In this document: positions 6,143 to 14,735 of the stretch, piece by piece
Layout: the number at the start of each line of letters is the position of its first letter
Numbering within the stretch: the stretch's first letter is position 1
NCBI GenBank assembly: GCA_965222215.1
Contig: OZ244931.1
Span: forward strand, 1,116,001 to 1,180,000
Source: JABJAG01 sp965222215
Lineage (GTDB): Bacteria > Pseudomonadota > Alphaproteobacteria > UBA6615
Direction of reading: 5' to 3'
Length of the DNA stretch: 64,000 nt
Program-made: the position numbers and the translations under genes
The notes under the pieces: model-generated
What the model was told of the DNA's origin: nothing
Seen by the model: only the letters and a program-made list of their open reading frames with translations
The model's database searches: none

Positions 6143-8194
6143 CTAGCGGATGATACCGATCAGGGTGTCCATCATGTCGCTGACCGTCTGGGTCACGCGC
6201 GCGGACGCCTGATAGGCATTCTGAAGAATCATCAGGGTCGACATCTCTTCGTCGATGTTGACCTGACTGAGGTTCGCCGCGCGCGTGGTCAGCGCGGCGG
6301 AGTAATTTTCCTGCACGTCGAACTGGGCGGCGATGTCGCTGGCCTGGGTGGCGTTCAGCGACACGATGCTGGCGGCGTAGTCGGCCAGGGTCATCGTGGA
6401 GATCGGCAACGCACCGGCGGCGGCGAGAGTCTGGTCGCCGGAAAACACCGTGGCGAGGTTTTCGATGGCCGAGTTGTCACCGGCGGAGATGGCGACGTCG
6501 CCAACGGCCAGGGTCGCGCTGTTGGAAAGCTGGCCGGTCGAGATCTGGTTCGGGTCGGCCACGATTTCGCTGCGCACGCCCATCAGGGCGGAGGCCCCGG
6601 CCTGTCCGGCGCGCAGGCCCATGGTGCTGGTGAAGTTGCCGGAGTCCGAGAAGAAGTAGTTGCCGCCGTCGGTGTCGTTCATGCTCAGGCGGAACCGGCC
6701 GTTTTCCTCGACGACTGTGGCGCTGATGCTCTGGCCGGCGAGCGCGGTCGTGATGTTCGTTGCGATGGTGGTCAGGGATTCGCCCGCCGTGTAAGCGACC
6801 GCGGTCGTGCCGCCCGGGTGGCGGACGGTCAGGGTGCCCGAGACGCCCAGCGCGGCCGTGGCGCTGGTTGTGTGGTCGGTGGTGTAGCGCGTGTAGTCGC
6901 TGTTCAGCGTCATCAGGTCGTTGAGGCCGAGGAACTGCGACAGGCCGGTCGTCTGGTTGCCGGTGGTGACCGAGCTGGTCATCTCGTTGATGGCGATTCG
7001 GCTGCTGCCGGTTGCCGACATGACCAGTTTGCCCTGGGCGTTTAGCGATGCTGTGGCATTGGTCATGCCGTCGATGGCCGTGACCAGGGCCGCGATGTTC
7101 GCGATGCCGCCCAGCGCGATATCGCTGTTTTCGACCACCACGCCGTCGGCGTCGACGATCGACACCCGGAACGTCCCGCTCATCGCCGGCGCGTCGGTGC
7201 CGGCGAATGTGCGTGTGCTGGTCATGGACGTCGGCGCGGGAAAGGACGTGCCGGCGTTGTGGGCCGCGTTCAGCGACGTGGCCATGGTTTCGGCGATACG
7301 GTCGTATTGTTCCTGCAATTCCGTGAGACGATTGTCGCGCAACTCGATAAGGCCGGCGATGCGTCCGTCGGTGATTTCCGTCGTGATGTCCGTGGCGCCC
7401 GCGCCGTAGGTGACGCCGCCGATATTTCCGGGGTAGCTGATCGAGGCGTCGAACTGGGCAACGGCCGTGTGCGACAGGGTCACCACGCTGTTGTCGATCA
7501 GCGGCCGGCCGGAGCTTGTAAAGACCACCACATGGCCGTTCGAGCGGTCGAAGGTCTCGATCTCGATCAGTTCCGACAGTTCGCCAAGAACGCGATCGCG
7601 CGCGTCCTGCAGGTCGGCGGCGGACTGCTGCTGGCCGATGGCGAGCGAAATCTGGTTGTTCAGATCGTTGATCGTATTGAGCTTGGTGTTGACCAGGTTC
7701 ACCGTGTCGGAGAGGTCGCGGTCCGCTTCGCGGCGCATTTCCTGGATTTCCGCGCTTAACACGTTCATGCGCTCGGTGAGCTGAACCGCCAGCGCGACTG
7801 TCTCGAACCTGCCGGGTGCGTTCTCCGGGGTGGTCGAAAGCGATTCCAGCGACGCCCCGAACTCGGTGAGCAGGTGGCCCACGTCGGAATTGCTGCCCGG
7901 CGCGCCGAACAGCTCCTGAATGCGCCCGTAGTATTCGTTGCGGATCGAAAGGTCCTCGACCTTCGCGAGCTGCTCGCGGATCTGGCGCAACAGGTTCTGG
8001 TCGACGACGCGCTCGATGTCCGTGAGTCGCACGCCGCTGGCGCGGCCGGCCACGATCTGCGTCTGCGTCTCGATGGTCTTCTTGGTGAAGCCTTCGGTCG
8101 ACGCGTTCGCGACGTTGTTGGATACGACCTGCATCGCGCCCTGCGTGGCTTGCAGGGAGGCGAGGGCGGATTGCAGGGAAATTGTGAGGGACAT
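6143..8194 (-). CDS. flgK: flagellar hook-associated protein FlgK
   Basis: HAP1, 683 residues, forming the first ring of the hook-filament junction. The N-terminus shows the rod/hook family signature (MQVVSNNVANASTEGFTKK at about residues 21-39) and the C-terminus shows LMILQNAYQASARVTQTVSDMMDTLIG, whose key element is the YQASA motif of axial proteins. The region from about residue 300 to 600 is the variable domain, rich in Ala, Gly and Thr. The ATG is preceded by a purine-rich stretch. It is followed closely by flgL and preceded by the FlgN-like chaperone gene at 35 bp. Confidence 0.95.
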   Translation of the reverse strand: MSLTISLQSALASLQATQGAMQVVSNNVANASTEGFTKKTIETQTQIVAGRASGVRLTDIERVVDQNLLRQIREQLAKVEDLSIRNEYYGRIQELFGAPGSNSDVGHLLTEFGASLESLSTTPENAPGRFETVALAVQLTERMNVLSAEIQEMRREADRDLSDTVNLVNTKLNTINDLNNQISLAIGQQQSAADLQDARDRVLGELSELIEIETFDRSNGHVVVFTSSGRPLIDNSVVTLSHTAVAQFDASISYPGNIGGVTYGAGATDITTEITDGRIAGLIELRDNRLTELQEQYDRIAETMATSLNAAHNAGTSFPAPTSMTSTRTFAGTDAPAMSGTFRVSIVDADGVVVENSDIALGGIANIAALVTAIDGMTNATASLNAQGKLVMSATGSSRIAINEMTSSVTTGNQTTGLSQFLGLNDLMTLNSDYTRYTTDHTTSATAALGVSGTLTVRHPGGTTAVAYTAGESLTTIATNITTALAGQSISATVVEENGRFRLSMNDTDGGNYFFSDSGNFTSTMGLRAGQAGASALMGVRSEIVADPNQISTGQLSNSATLAVGDVAISAGDNSAIENLATVFSGDQTLAAAGALPISTMTLADYAASIVSLNATQASDIAAQFDVQENYSAALTTRAANLSQVNIDEEMSTLMILQNAYQASARVTQTVSDMMDTLIGIIR

Positions 8195-8229
8195 GGTGTT
8201 CCGGGTGTCGGGTTCTGGCCGGGGAGGGG

Positions 8230-8691
8230 TTAGAGCGTCTGGTTGACGGAGACGTTCAGCGAACCGGTCGTGTTGTTGCCGAGCTGGGCGTTGGCGCCGT
8301 ACGACGAGTTTTCGTTGTTGCGCGAGCGAATGGCGTCGGCGATGGCCTCCATCAGGCGATGGTTCGCCTCGACGGCGGTACGCAGGGCGACGGAGTTACC
8401 CATGGCCGATTCTTCGAGATGCTTCGCCGCGCGCCGCAGCGCGTTACGGCGGCCGTCGTCGATGCCGTTCAACGCGTCGGGTGCGCCGTGGAGATCGGAC
8501 ATCAGGCGCTGGTAGACGGCGGTGAGGGATTCCTTGTCGGCCTGCAGGGCCTTGATGTCGCGCGCCCGGTTCCCGCGCAGCAACGAGATTTCGTTGTCCA
8601 TCAGGGTCGCGAGACGTTCGGTAACGCGGATCAGGCTGTCGGCGTACTCAGTACCCGACGGCAGTGCGGTAGCGGTTTGCGTGGCAGACAT
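8230..8691 (-). CDS. flgN: FlgN-like flagellar export chaperone
   Basis: A 153-residue, mainly helical protein with no membrane segment. The leucine spacing in LIRVTERLATLMDNEISLLR followed by KESLTAVYQRLM is that of the FlgN family, cytoplasmic chaperones that escort FlgK and FlgL to the export gate. The tail after about residue 125 is Asn/Ser rich and probably disordered. The position immediately before flgK supports this, and it abuts the flgJ-type gene (stop at 8692). Family assignment rests on pattern and context, because FlgN proteins diverge strongly. Confidence 0.7.
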   Translation of the reverse strand: MSATQTATALPSGTEYADSLIRVTERLATLMDNEISLLRGNRARDIKALQADKESLTAVYQRLMSDLHGAPDALNGIDDGRRNALRRAAKHLEESAMGNSVALRTAVEANHRLMEAIADAIRSRNNENSSYGANAQLGNNTTGSLNVSVNQTL

Positions 8692-9024
8692 TTAGCTATT
8701 CTCCTGGAGGGCGATCATTTCGCGCATGACGGCATCGGTGACACCGACGCCGCCGGAACGGGCGACTGAGTTGCCGAATTCCTGGATCATGAGCGAACGG
8801 AATACCGTCTCGCCGGGGCCGCCGCCGAAGACGGGGTCGGTCTCGATCCCGGAGAACATCTCCGAGAACACCTGGGACAGAAAGAAGGCCTCGAAATCGA
8901 CAGCCGTCTCGCGGGTCATCTTTGCGGGGTCGGTTTGCGCCGGGTTCGCGGCATTCTGGAGCACCAGGGTGGCGGTCTCGAATGCGGTGTTCGGTGCGAT
9001 GGAGCTTCCGGTAAGACCGTTCAT
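8692..9024 (-). CDS. flgJ: short rod-binding FlgJ-type protein
   Basis: A 110-residue protein equal to the N-terminal rod-binding half of FlgJ. It has DFEAFFLSQVFSEMFSG and then GGGPGETVFRSLMIQEFG, the core of the rod-binding domain. The C-terminal muramidase domain of enterobacterial FlgJ is absent, as is usual in alphaproteobacteria, where a separate enzyme opens the peptidoglycan. Its ATG overlaps the flgI stop (TGATG), so translation is coupled. It acts as a scaffold for rod assembly in the periplasm. Confidence 0.88.
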   Translation of the reverse strand: MNGLTGSSIAPNTAFETATLVLQNAANPAQTDPAKMTRETAVDFEAFFLSQVFSEMFSGIETDPVFGGGPGETVFRSLMIQEFGNSVARSGGVGVTDAVMREMIALQENS

Positions 9025-10196
9025 CAGATCACCTCGATTTCGGCCTGGAGGGCGCCTGCGGCCTTGATCGTCTGGAGGATCGAGATCATGTCGCGCGGTC
9101 CGATGCCCAGCGCGTTGAGGCCGTTGACGAGTTCCTGGAGCGTGATGCCGGGCACCAGGACGGCGAGGCGCTTGTCCTCGTCCTCGTCGATATCGATGTT
9201 CGTGCGGTCGACGACCTGGGTCTGGCCCTGTGTCGCGAAGGCATTCGGCTGGCTGACCTGCTGGGTCTCCGTGATCCGGATCGTCAGGTTGCCCTGGGCG
9301 ATGGCGACCGTGCTGATGCGCACGTCCTGCCCCATCACGATGACGCCGGAATGTTCCGCGATCACGACGCGTGCCACCTGATCCGGGGTCACGGTCAGCT
9401 GTTCGATACGGGTGAGAAGCGCGATCGTGTTGCCGGCAAATTCCTGCGGCACGTTCAGGCGGATCGTGGCCGGGTCGAGCACGCGGGCCAGGTTGCCGCC
9501 CAGATTGGCGTTGATCGCCTGGACGATGCGCTGGGAGGTCGTGAAGTCGGGGTTGCGCAGGTTCAGGTGAACCCGGTCCAGCTCGGCGAGCTTGAACGAG
9601 ATTTCACGCTCCACGATGCTGCCGCTCGGAATCCGCGCTGTCGTCGGCACGCCCTTGATGATCGTCTGGGCATTGCCCTGGATCGCGAAGCCCTCGACCA
9701 CGAGCGGGCCCTGGGCGACCGAATAGACTTCGCCGTCCGCGCCGAGCATCGGGGTCACGAGAAGCGTACCGCCGCGCAGGCTCGTCGCGTCGCCCAGCGC
9801 ACTGACGGTGACATCCAGCCGGGAGCCCTGGCGCGTGAAGGCCGGCAGCGTGGCGGTCACCATGACGGCGGCCACGTTGGCGGTACGCAGGTTCGCGATG
9901 TCGTCGCGGGTGTTCACGCCAAGGCGCTCGAGCATGCCAATGAGGCTCTGCTGGGTGAACGGGGCGTTCTGGAGCGTGTCACCGGTGCCGTTGAGGCCGA
10001 CGACCAGTCCGTAGCCGACCAGCAGGTTGTCGCGAACGCCTTCGATATTGACGATGTCCTTGATCCGCGACTGGGCGTCGGCGGTGGCGGGCACCGCGAG
10101 CCACAGCGACAGGCCGGCCGCGAGCGCCAGGACGGCGTGGCGCGCGGCCGCGGCGTGTTTCGAGGTGTTGCGGGAATTCGAACGAGTAAACAGCAT
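9024..10196 (-). CDS. flgI: flagellar P-ring protein FlgI
   Basis: Periplasmic P-ring subunit, 390 residues. A signal peptide precedes the mature start near residue 42 (ATADAQ then SRIKDI). The family core RIKDIVNIEGVRDNLLVGYG and GLNGTGDTLQNAPFT is present, the C-terminus reads ISILQTIKAAGALQAEIEVI, and GIGPRDMISILQ is typical. The ring forms a bushing round the rod in the peptidoglycan. It is first in the five-gene minus-strand operon and is preceded by a sigma-54-like promoter with upstream FlbD-type half sites. Confidence 0.96.
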   Translation of the reverse strand: MLFTRSNSRNTSKHAAAARHAVLALAAGLSLWLAVPATADAQSRIKDIVNIEGVRDNLLVGYGLVVGLNGTGDTLQNAPFTQQSLIGMLERLGVNTRDDIANLRTANVAAVMVTATLPAFTRQGSRLDVTVSALGDATSLRGGTLLVTPMLGADGEVYSVAQGPLVVEGFAIQGNAQTIIKGVPTTARIPSGSIVEREISFKLAELDRVHLNLRNPDFTTSQRIVQAINANLGGNLARVLDPATIRLNVPQEFAGNTIALLTRIEQLTVTPDQVARVVIAEHSGVIVMGQDVRISTVAIAQGNLTIRITETQQVSQPNAFATQGQTQVVDRTNIDIDEDEDKRLAVLVPGITLQELVNGLNALGIGPRDMISILQTIKAAGALQAEIEVI

Positions 10197-10244
10197 GTTT
10201 CAACCGGTTGGTGCGAGTTGGGGATTTCTCCTCGCCGAGTGAGT

Positions 10245-10260
10245 AGCGAGAACCGTGCCA
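10245..10260 (-). promoter_or_regulatory. sigma-54 promoter of the flgI operon
   Basis: The minus strand reads TGGCAC-GGTTC-TCGCT. The -24 element is ideal, GG and GC are ten bases apart, and the -12 element has one change (TCGC for TTGC). It lies 48 bp upstream of flgI. Confidence 0.75.
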
Positions 10261-10335
10261 GTTCCGGAAATTTGTTAAAGCGTTGCAATAACAAGAGAAA
10301 TATGGATCGTCGCTGTCGGGTGCGGATGTGCGACC

Positions 10336-10370
10336 CGGCAATACCCGGTCATTGGCGGCAAGATTTTCCC
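10336..10370. promoter_or_regulatory. FlbD-type half sites between flgI and fliX
   Basis: CGGCAA-N3-CCGGTC (10336-10350) and CGGCAA-N3-TTTCCC (10356-10370) each keep one intact arm of the palindrome found before the flagellins. They are 20 bp apart and 140-175 bp from the flgI start. The 324-bp flgI-fliX gap also holds the flgI promoter and the fliX CtrA-like site. Confidence 0.45.
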
Positions 10371-10455
10371 GGACGGGTGAAGCCAGGCGGTCGCCGCTGG
10401 AGAGCGCTGGATCTCTTCTGAAAGCCGAAGGTGAAGGGATTTGATGTTTGCGGCC

Positions 10456-10470
10456 TTAACGCGCTGTTAA
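10456..10470 (+). promoter_or_regulatory. CtrA-type site before fliX
   Basis: TTAA-CGCGCTG-TTAA is an exact match to the CtrA consensus TTAA-N7-TTAA. It begins 65 bp upstream of the fliX start. CtrA controls fliX in Caulobacter, so the match is in the expected place. Confidence 0.72.
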
Positions 10471-10520
10471 CCGCGTTCTCCCCAAGATGCGGTTTCCACG
10501 ATGTGCGGATATGCAAACCG

Positions 10521-10952
10521 ATGAAGATCAACACAGCCGGTTCCGTGCGAACCAACACGACCCGCCGCAAGAACGGTGCGGACAGTGCTGCTGCCGGAGA
10601 CTTCGCCGCGCATATAAGCCCCTCGGGCGGCGCGCGCTCGCCGGCCGTGAGTGGGGCGACCCAGCTCGGCTCCGTCGAGGCATTGATTGCCTTGCAGGCG
10701 GGCGGCGGTTCCACGGACGGGCGTGCACGCGCCGAAATCGACCGGGCGGAGGACCTGCTGTCACGGCTCGATCAGATCCGCGTCGGCATCCTGACGGGAA
10801 ACCTCTCTTCCGCGGTGCTGGAGTCCATTGTCGTGCGCCTAGATGCCCGGCGCCGTGAGGGGGTCGAACCACGACTCGCCGCCATCATCGACGAAATCGA
10901 GGTGCGCGCGAAGGTTGAGCTCGCGAAACTATCGATGATGCAGCAGGCATGA
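10521..10952 (+). CDS. fliX: flagellar assembly regulator FliX
   Basis: A 143-residue protein with the FliX pattern: it starts MKINTAG, has a low-complexity segment at residues 15-50, then a helical C-terminal half (LQAGG, RAEDLLSRLDQIRVGILTG, LDARRREGVEPRLAAIIDEIE). In Caulobacter FliX senses assembly of early flagellar parts and controls the activity of FlbD, the sigma-54 activator. The ATG at 10521 gives the family's usual N-terminus; an in-frame upstream extension to about 10431 would cover the CtrA-like site and is unlikely. It is divergent from flgI and followed by dksA. Confidence 0.9.
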   Translation: MKINTAGSVRTNTTRRKNGADSAAAGDFAAHISPSGGARSPAVSGATQLGSVEALIALQAGGGSTDGRARAEIDRAEDLLSRLDQIRVGILTGNLSSAVLESIVVRLDARRREGVEPRLAAIIDEIEVRAKVELAKLSMMQQA

Positions 10953-11143
10953 ACGGTCGTGGGCGCCGTTATCCCGAAAAAAAGTTTCGCTAATTCAACT
11001 ATTTGCCGATTTTCCGGGGAGTTGGATGCGTCACGATTTCGTCACGTAATGCTGCTTGCCGTCCAGAGAGCGGATGAATATATTCCGCGCCCAAAATACC
11101 CCTCGAATGGGGATATCGATTAGGGATCAGGGGAACGGAAAGA

Positions 11144-11563
11144 ATGGCATCGAACATGCTCTCTCCAGACTACACGCCCAATGACGACGAAGACTTCATG
11201 AACCCGATCATGGAGGAGTTTTTCCGTCAGCGGCTTACCGAGTGGAAAAACGAACTTCTGCGTGAGTCCGGCCAGACGCTCCAGAACATGCAGTCGACGA
11301 ACAATCAGGAAGCCGATATCGCGGACCGTGCTTCGCTGGAAAGCGAACGTTCCCTGGAACTGCGGACCCGCGACCGCGAGCGGAAGCTGATTTCCAAAAT
11401 CGACGCGGCTCTCCGCCGGATCGAAACGGGCGAATACGGCTACTGCGAGGATACCGGGGAGCCGATTTCGGTGCGCCGGCTGATCGCCCGGCCGATCGCC
11501 ACCCTGAGCATTGAGGCGCAGGAACGTCACGAGCGCATGGAGAAGACACACCGCGACGAATAG
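11144..11563 (+). CDS. dksA: RNA polymerase-binding transcription factor DksA
   Basis: A 139-residue DksA. This protein enters the RNA polymerase secondary channel and works with ppGpp to adjust rRNA and other promoters. The coiled coil covers residues about 20-90 (FFRQRLTEWKNELL ... RDRERKLISKIDAAL), and the globular end has GYCEDTGEPI and RPIATLSIEAQERHERME. Only one cysteine (Cys101) of the four zinc ligands of E. coli DksA is left, with Thr, Ser and Ala in the other places. This one-cysteine pattern is known in alphaproteobacterial DksA. It stands alone, 191 bp after fliX. Confidence 0.93.
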   Translation: MASNMLSPDYTPNDDEDFMNPIMEEFFRQRLTEWKNELLRESGQTLQNMQSTNNQEADIADRASLESERSLELRTRDRERKLISKIDAALRRIETGEYGYCEDTGEPISVRRLIARPIATLSIEAQERHERMEKTHRDE

Positions 11564-11720
11564 TCCGTCCCGGTTCAGCCGTTCATTCCGGCACCTTCAC
11601 ATATCTGAACGCCGCGCCGCGCGTCTGTTCACGCGTGTCCGAAACCTGATAGCCTTTTCGTCAAGCAGGCCCGCTTTGAAGGCCCGCAAGCTGCACGATG
11701 AAAATGTATCGGGGGAAATC

Positions 11721-12749
11721 ATGCGCGCGATGGTCGTCAAGGAATGGGGCCAGCCCTTCACGCTTGAGGAAAGGCCCGACCCGCAACCGGGACCCGGCGA
11801 AGCCGTAATGAAGGTCCGCGCGGCAGGCGTCGGGCTGACCCTGGTGACCATGCGCACCGGCGTGTTCGGCGGCGAGGCCCCCCGGGTGATGGGCCATGAG
11901 CTTGGTGGCGACATCGTCGCGGTCGGCGAGGGGGTCACCAATGTCAGGCCCGGCGACCGCTGCGCGGTCTATTTCTATCTGAATTGCGGCTACTGCCGCT
12001 GGTGTCACGGCGGACGGGAGACCCTGTGCGAAAACCATGGCGGCTATGTCGGCGTGCATGTGGACGGCGGCTATGCCGACTATGTCTGCCTGCCGGCCGG
12101 TAACTTCCTGCCGATACCTGACGGACTTGATTACGAAGGCGCGGCCATGGCGGCCGATGCCGTCAATACGAACTGGCACTGCATGCGCGAACGCGCGCAG
12201 ATTTCACCGCATGACGACGTGCTGTTGATCGGCGCCGCGGGCGGGGTCGGGGTGCACGGCATCCAGGTCGCGAAAGCCTTCGGCGCGCGGGTGATCGCGG
12301 CCGACATTTCCGACGAGAAGCTGGCATTCGCCAAACAATGGGGCGCGGACGAGGTCATCAACGTGCGCGAGGTCGACAGCATCGCCGAGGCCGCCAAGGC
12401 GCTGACCGGCGGCAAGGGCGTCGATGCGGCGGTCGACTATGTCGGCGCGCCGGAGACGTTCGGCGCTTGCATCGAGGCGCTGGGCACCGGCGGCCGGGCG
12501 GTCGTGATCGGTGCGAAGCCCGGCAACGTCGAGGTCAACCCGATCGACCTGCTGATCACCGAGAAAACGGTGACGGGCTCACGCCATTCGACACGCACCG
12601 AACTGATGGAAACCATGGACATCATGGCCAAGGGGCTGATCAAGCCGGCGGTCGGCAAGCGGGTGCATTTCACGCAGGTCGAGGAGCTGTTCGAGGACCT
12701 GCAGAACGAAACCCTGCTCGGTCGCGGCGCGCTGACCTATGACGACTAA
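11721..12749 (+). CDS. zinc-type MDR alcohol dehydrogenase family protein
   Basis: Medium-chain dehydrogenase/reductase of 342 residues. It has an N-terminal GroES-like catalytic domain with VMGHELGG, a structural zinc loop with four cysteines (NCGYCRWCHGGRETLC at about residues 89-104), and a Rossmann fold with GAAGGVGVHGIQ near residue 172. The usual catalytic zinc cysteine of the family (in AGVCHSD-like motifs) is not visible: the matching place reads AGVGLTLVT. The enzyme may therefore lack the catalytic zinc, like some enoyl reductase-type members. The ATG follows a strong ribosome site (GGGGGAAAT). It heads an operon with an acyl-CoA dehydrogenase and a cupin; the substrate is unknown. 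Confidence 0.82.
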   Translation: MRAMVVKEWGQPFTLEERPDPQPGPGEAVMKVRAAGVGLTLVTMRTGVFGGEAPRVMGHELGGDIVAVGEGVTNVRPGDRCAVYFYLNCGYCRWCHGGRETLCENHGGYVGVHVDGGYADYVCLPAGNFLPIPDGLDYEGAAMAADAVNTNWHCMRERAQISPHDDVLLIGAAGGVGVHGIQVAKAFGARVIAADISDEKLAFAKQWGADEVINVREVDSIAEAAKALTGGKGVDAAVDYVGAPETFGACIEALGTGGRAVVIGAKPGNVEVNPIDLLITEKTVTGSRHSTRTELMETMDIMAKGLIKPAVGKRVHFTQVEELFEDLQNETLLGRGALTYDD

Positions 12750-12788
12750 CGCAATAACAAGAATCGAACGGATACACGGAGGACGCAC

Positions 12789-14033
12789 ATGGTCGAATTT
12801 GCACTGACCAAGAAGCAGGAAGCGCTGCGCGACAAAGCGCGGAAGTTTGCCATCGAGGAAATGATCCCGGTTGCCGAAGAGGGGGATCGCGAACCGGATC
12901 CCGCCAAGTCGTTCAACTGGGAACTGATCCGCAAGGCCGACAAGCTGGGCCTGCGCACCCTGTCCGTGCCGAAGGAATACGGCGGCGGCGGCGCCGACGT
13001 GATGACGCTTTCGATGGTGGGCGAGAACATGGCCTACGGCGATCTCGGCGTCGCGGTGGCGTTCGACCAGACGTGGAAGATCATGACCATGATCAGCCAC
13101 CTGACCACGGCGCGCCAGCGCAAGAAATGGCTGCCGCGCGTGATGGACGATCCCGAATGCCTGCTCGCGGCCGCGGCGACCGAGCCGCTGTCCGGCAGCG
13201 ATTCGATCCTGCCCTACAACAAGCCCGATGGCGGCGTGCGGATGACCGCCAAGAAGAAGGGCGACAAGTGGATCCTCAACGGCGAGAAGCGCTACATCTC
13301 GAACGGCGGGCTCGCCAAGGTGATCTACGTGATGGCGCGCACCGACATGCGCAAGCCGCCGCTGAAAAGCATGACCGGCTTCCTGCTCACGTCGGACACG
13401 CCCGGCTACAACGTCACGGAAATCTGGGACAAGCTCGGCCAGCGCAACGTCGCGAACGGCACGATGGTGTTCGACAATGTGGAGATTCCCAACTCAGATG
13501 TGCTCGGCACGCCCGACGGCGCGCTCGGGGAACTCGGCGCGCTGCTGACCCGCTTCGGGTCGAACATCCAGGCCGGCTCCACGGTGCTCGGCGTGGCCCA
13601 GCGGGCCTACGACGTGACCCTCCAGTACGCGAAGCAGCGGGTGCAGGGCGGCAAGCCGATCTTTGAGCACCAGATCCAGGCCCAGCGGCTGGCGCGGATG
13701 CGCATGCTGATCGAATCGGCGCGCTTCTATCTCTGGTATTCCGGCTGGACGGCCAACCAGGGTGAACCGGATGCGGTCGCCGCGTCGCTGTGCAAGGTCA
13801 ACGCGGCGGAAAACTCGGTGAAAGTCCTGATGGAGGCGTTCGAGCTCTGGGCGGCGACCGGCTACATGAAAAAGAACCCCATCGAGAAGCTGCTGCGCGA
13901 CGGCCTGAGCTTCGTGCATTCCGACGGCACCAACGACGTGCTGCTGCTGAAGGCGTCGAACCTGCTGGGTGAGATCAAGCGCGGCGACCCGCGCTACTCG
14001 AAGCGGGTCGAAATGGCGGCCAAGGGCCGGTAG
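12789..14033 (+). CDS. acyl-CoA dehydrogenase family protein
   Basis: FAD-dependent acyl-CoA dehydrogenase of 414 residues. It has the N-terminal helical domain (KKQEALRDKARKFAIEEMIP), the flavin-binding middle domain (AAAATEPLSGSDS, KWILNGEKRYISNGG) and the C-terminal helical bundle with GYMKKNPIEKLLRDG. These enzymes introduce an alpha-beta double bond into an acyl-CoA ester. It lies 39 bp after the MDR gene and 28 bp before the cupin gene, so the three probably serve one catabolic step sequence. The substrate class cannot be read from the sequence. Confidence 0.9.
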   Translation: MVEFALTKKQEALRDKARKFAIEEMIPVAEEGDREPDPAKSFNWELIRKADKLGLRTLSVPKEYGGGGADVMTLSMVGENMAYGDLGVAVAFDQTWKIMTMISHLTTARQRKKWLPRVMDDPECLLAAAATEPLSGSDSILPYNKPDGGVRMTAKKKGDKWILNGEKRYISNGGLAKVIYVMARTDMRKPPLKSMTGFLLTSDTPGYNVTEIWDKLGQRNVANGTMVFDNVEIPNSDVLGTPDGALGELGALLTRFGSNIQAGSTVLGVAQRAYDVTLQYAKQRVQGGKPIFEHQIQAQRLARMRMLIESARFYLWYSGWTANQGEPDAVAASLCKVNAAENSVKVLMEAFELWAATGYMKKNPIEKLLRDGLSFVHSDGTNDVLLLKASNLLGEIKRGDPRYSKRVEMAAKGR

Positions 14034-14061
14034 GTCCGAAACTGCAGGGAGACAGAAGAAC

Positions 14062-14607
14062 ATGTCCACACCTATCGTCACGCGCGAGGAGATGCTCGCC
14101 AACCATGTGTCGCGCGCCTCGGAGATGAAAGGCTCGCGGCTGGCATTCCTCGACCAGCGCATCCCGGCGCACGAACGCGAGAACATCAACATCATCGGCC
14201 TCAACGTGACCGAGAATGTCGACGACCCCGCCCTGGAGCCGCTGATCTCGGCCCCGGCGCATGGGTTCAGCATTGGATACATACGCGCCGAAAACGGCCG
14301 CGGGGCGGCCCTTCACATGCACGAGACCGAAGAGGTCTTTATCCCCATGCGCGGGCAGTGGGAAATCTACTGGATGAAGGGCGACGAAGAGGAATCGGTC
14401 ACGCTCGACGTGGGCGATGTCGTCAACGTGCCGGTGGGAATCTATCGCGGCTTCCGCTGCGCGTGCGACGACCCCGATGCGCTGATGCTTGCCGTGGTCG
14501 GCGGACCGGATCCGGGCAAGCCCGGCTGGCATCCGTCGGTCATCGATGCGGCGCGCAAGACCGGCCTCGACGTCGACGACAAGGGGAACCTGATCGTCGG
14601 CGACTGA
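14062..14607 (+). CDS. cupin-domain protein
   Basis: A 181-residue single-cupin protein. The metal-binding motif HMHETEEVFIPMRGQWE lies near the middle, followed by the second cupin strand set (DVGDVVNVPVGIYRGFR). A long N-terminal arm precedes the barrel. Cupins include dioxygenases, isomerases and small-molecule binders, and nothing here singles out a reaction. It is the last gene of the MDR/acyl-CoA dehydrogenase operon and ends at a shared terminator. Confidence 0.8.
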   Translation: MSTPIVTREEMLANHVSRASEMKGSRLAFLDQRIPAHERENINIIGLNVTENVDDPALEPLISAPAHGFSIGYIRAENGRGAALHMHETEEVFIPMRGQWEIYWMKGDEEESVTLDVGDVVNVPVGIYRGFRCACDDPDALMLAVVGGPDPGKPGWHPSVIDAARKTGLDVDDKGNLIVGD

Positions 14608-14624
14608 GGGCAGGCTGAGACACG

Positions 14625-14659
14625 AAAAAGGGGCCGGCTCCATCCTGGAACCGGCCCCT
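14625..14659. terminator. bidirectional terminator, cupin operon / flgH operon
   Basis: A 12-bp stem with one mismatch (GGGGCCGGCTCC / GGAACCGGCCCC) has a 5-base loop. On the minus strand it is followed by TTTTT, ending the flgF-flgH operon. On the plus strand it follows the cupin gene with a weak T-run. Confidence 0.8.
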
Positions 14660-14735
14660 CAATCTTTCCGGACTACCTGTCCGGCCGGGCCTGCCTGGCC
14701 CTTTCTTCCGTTCTTCGGTTTGCTGCCTGCGCCGC

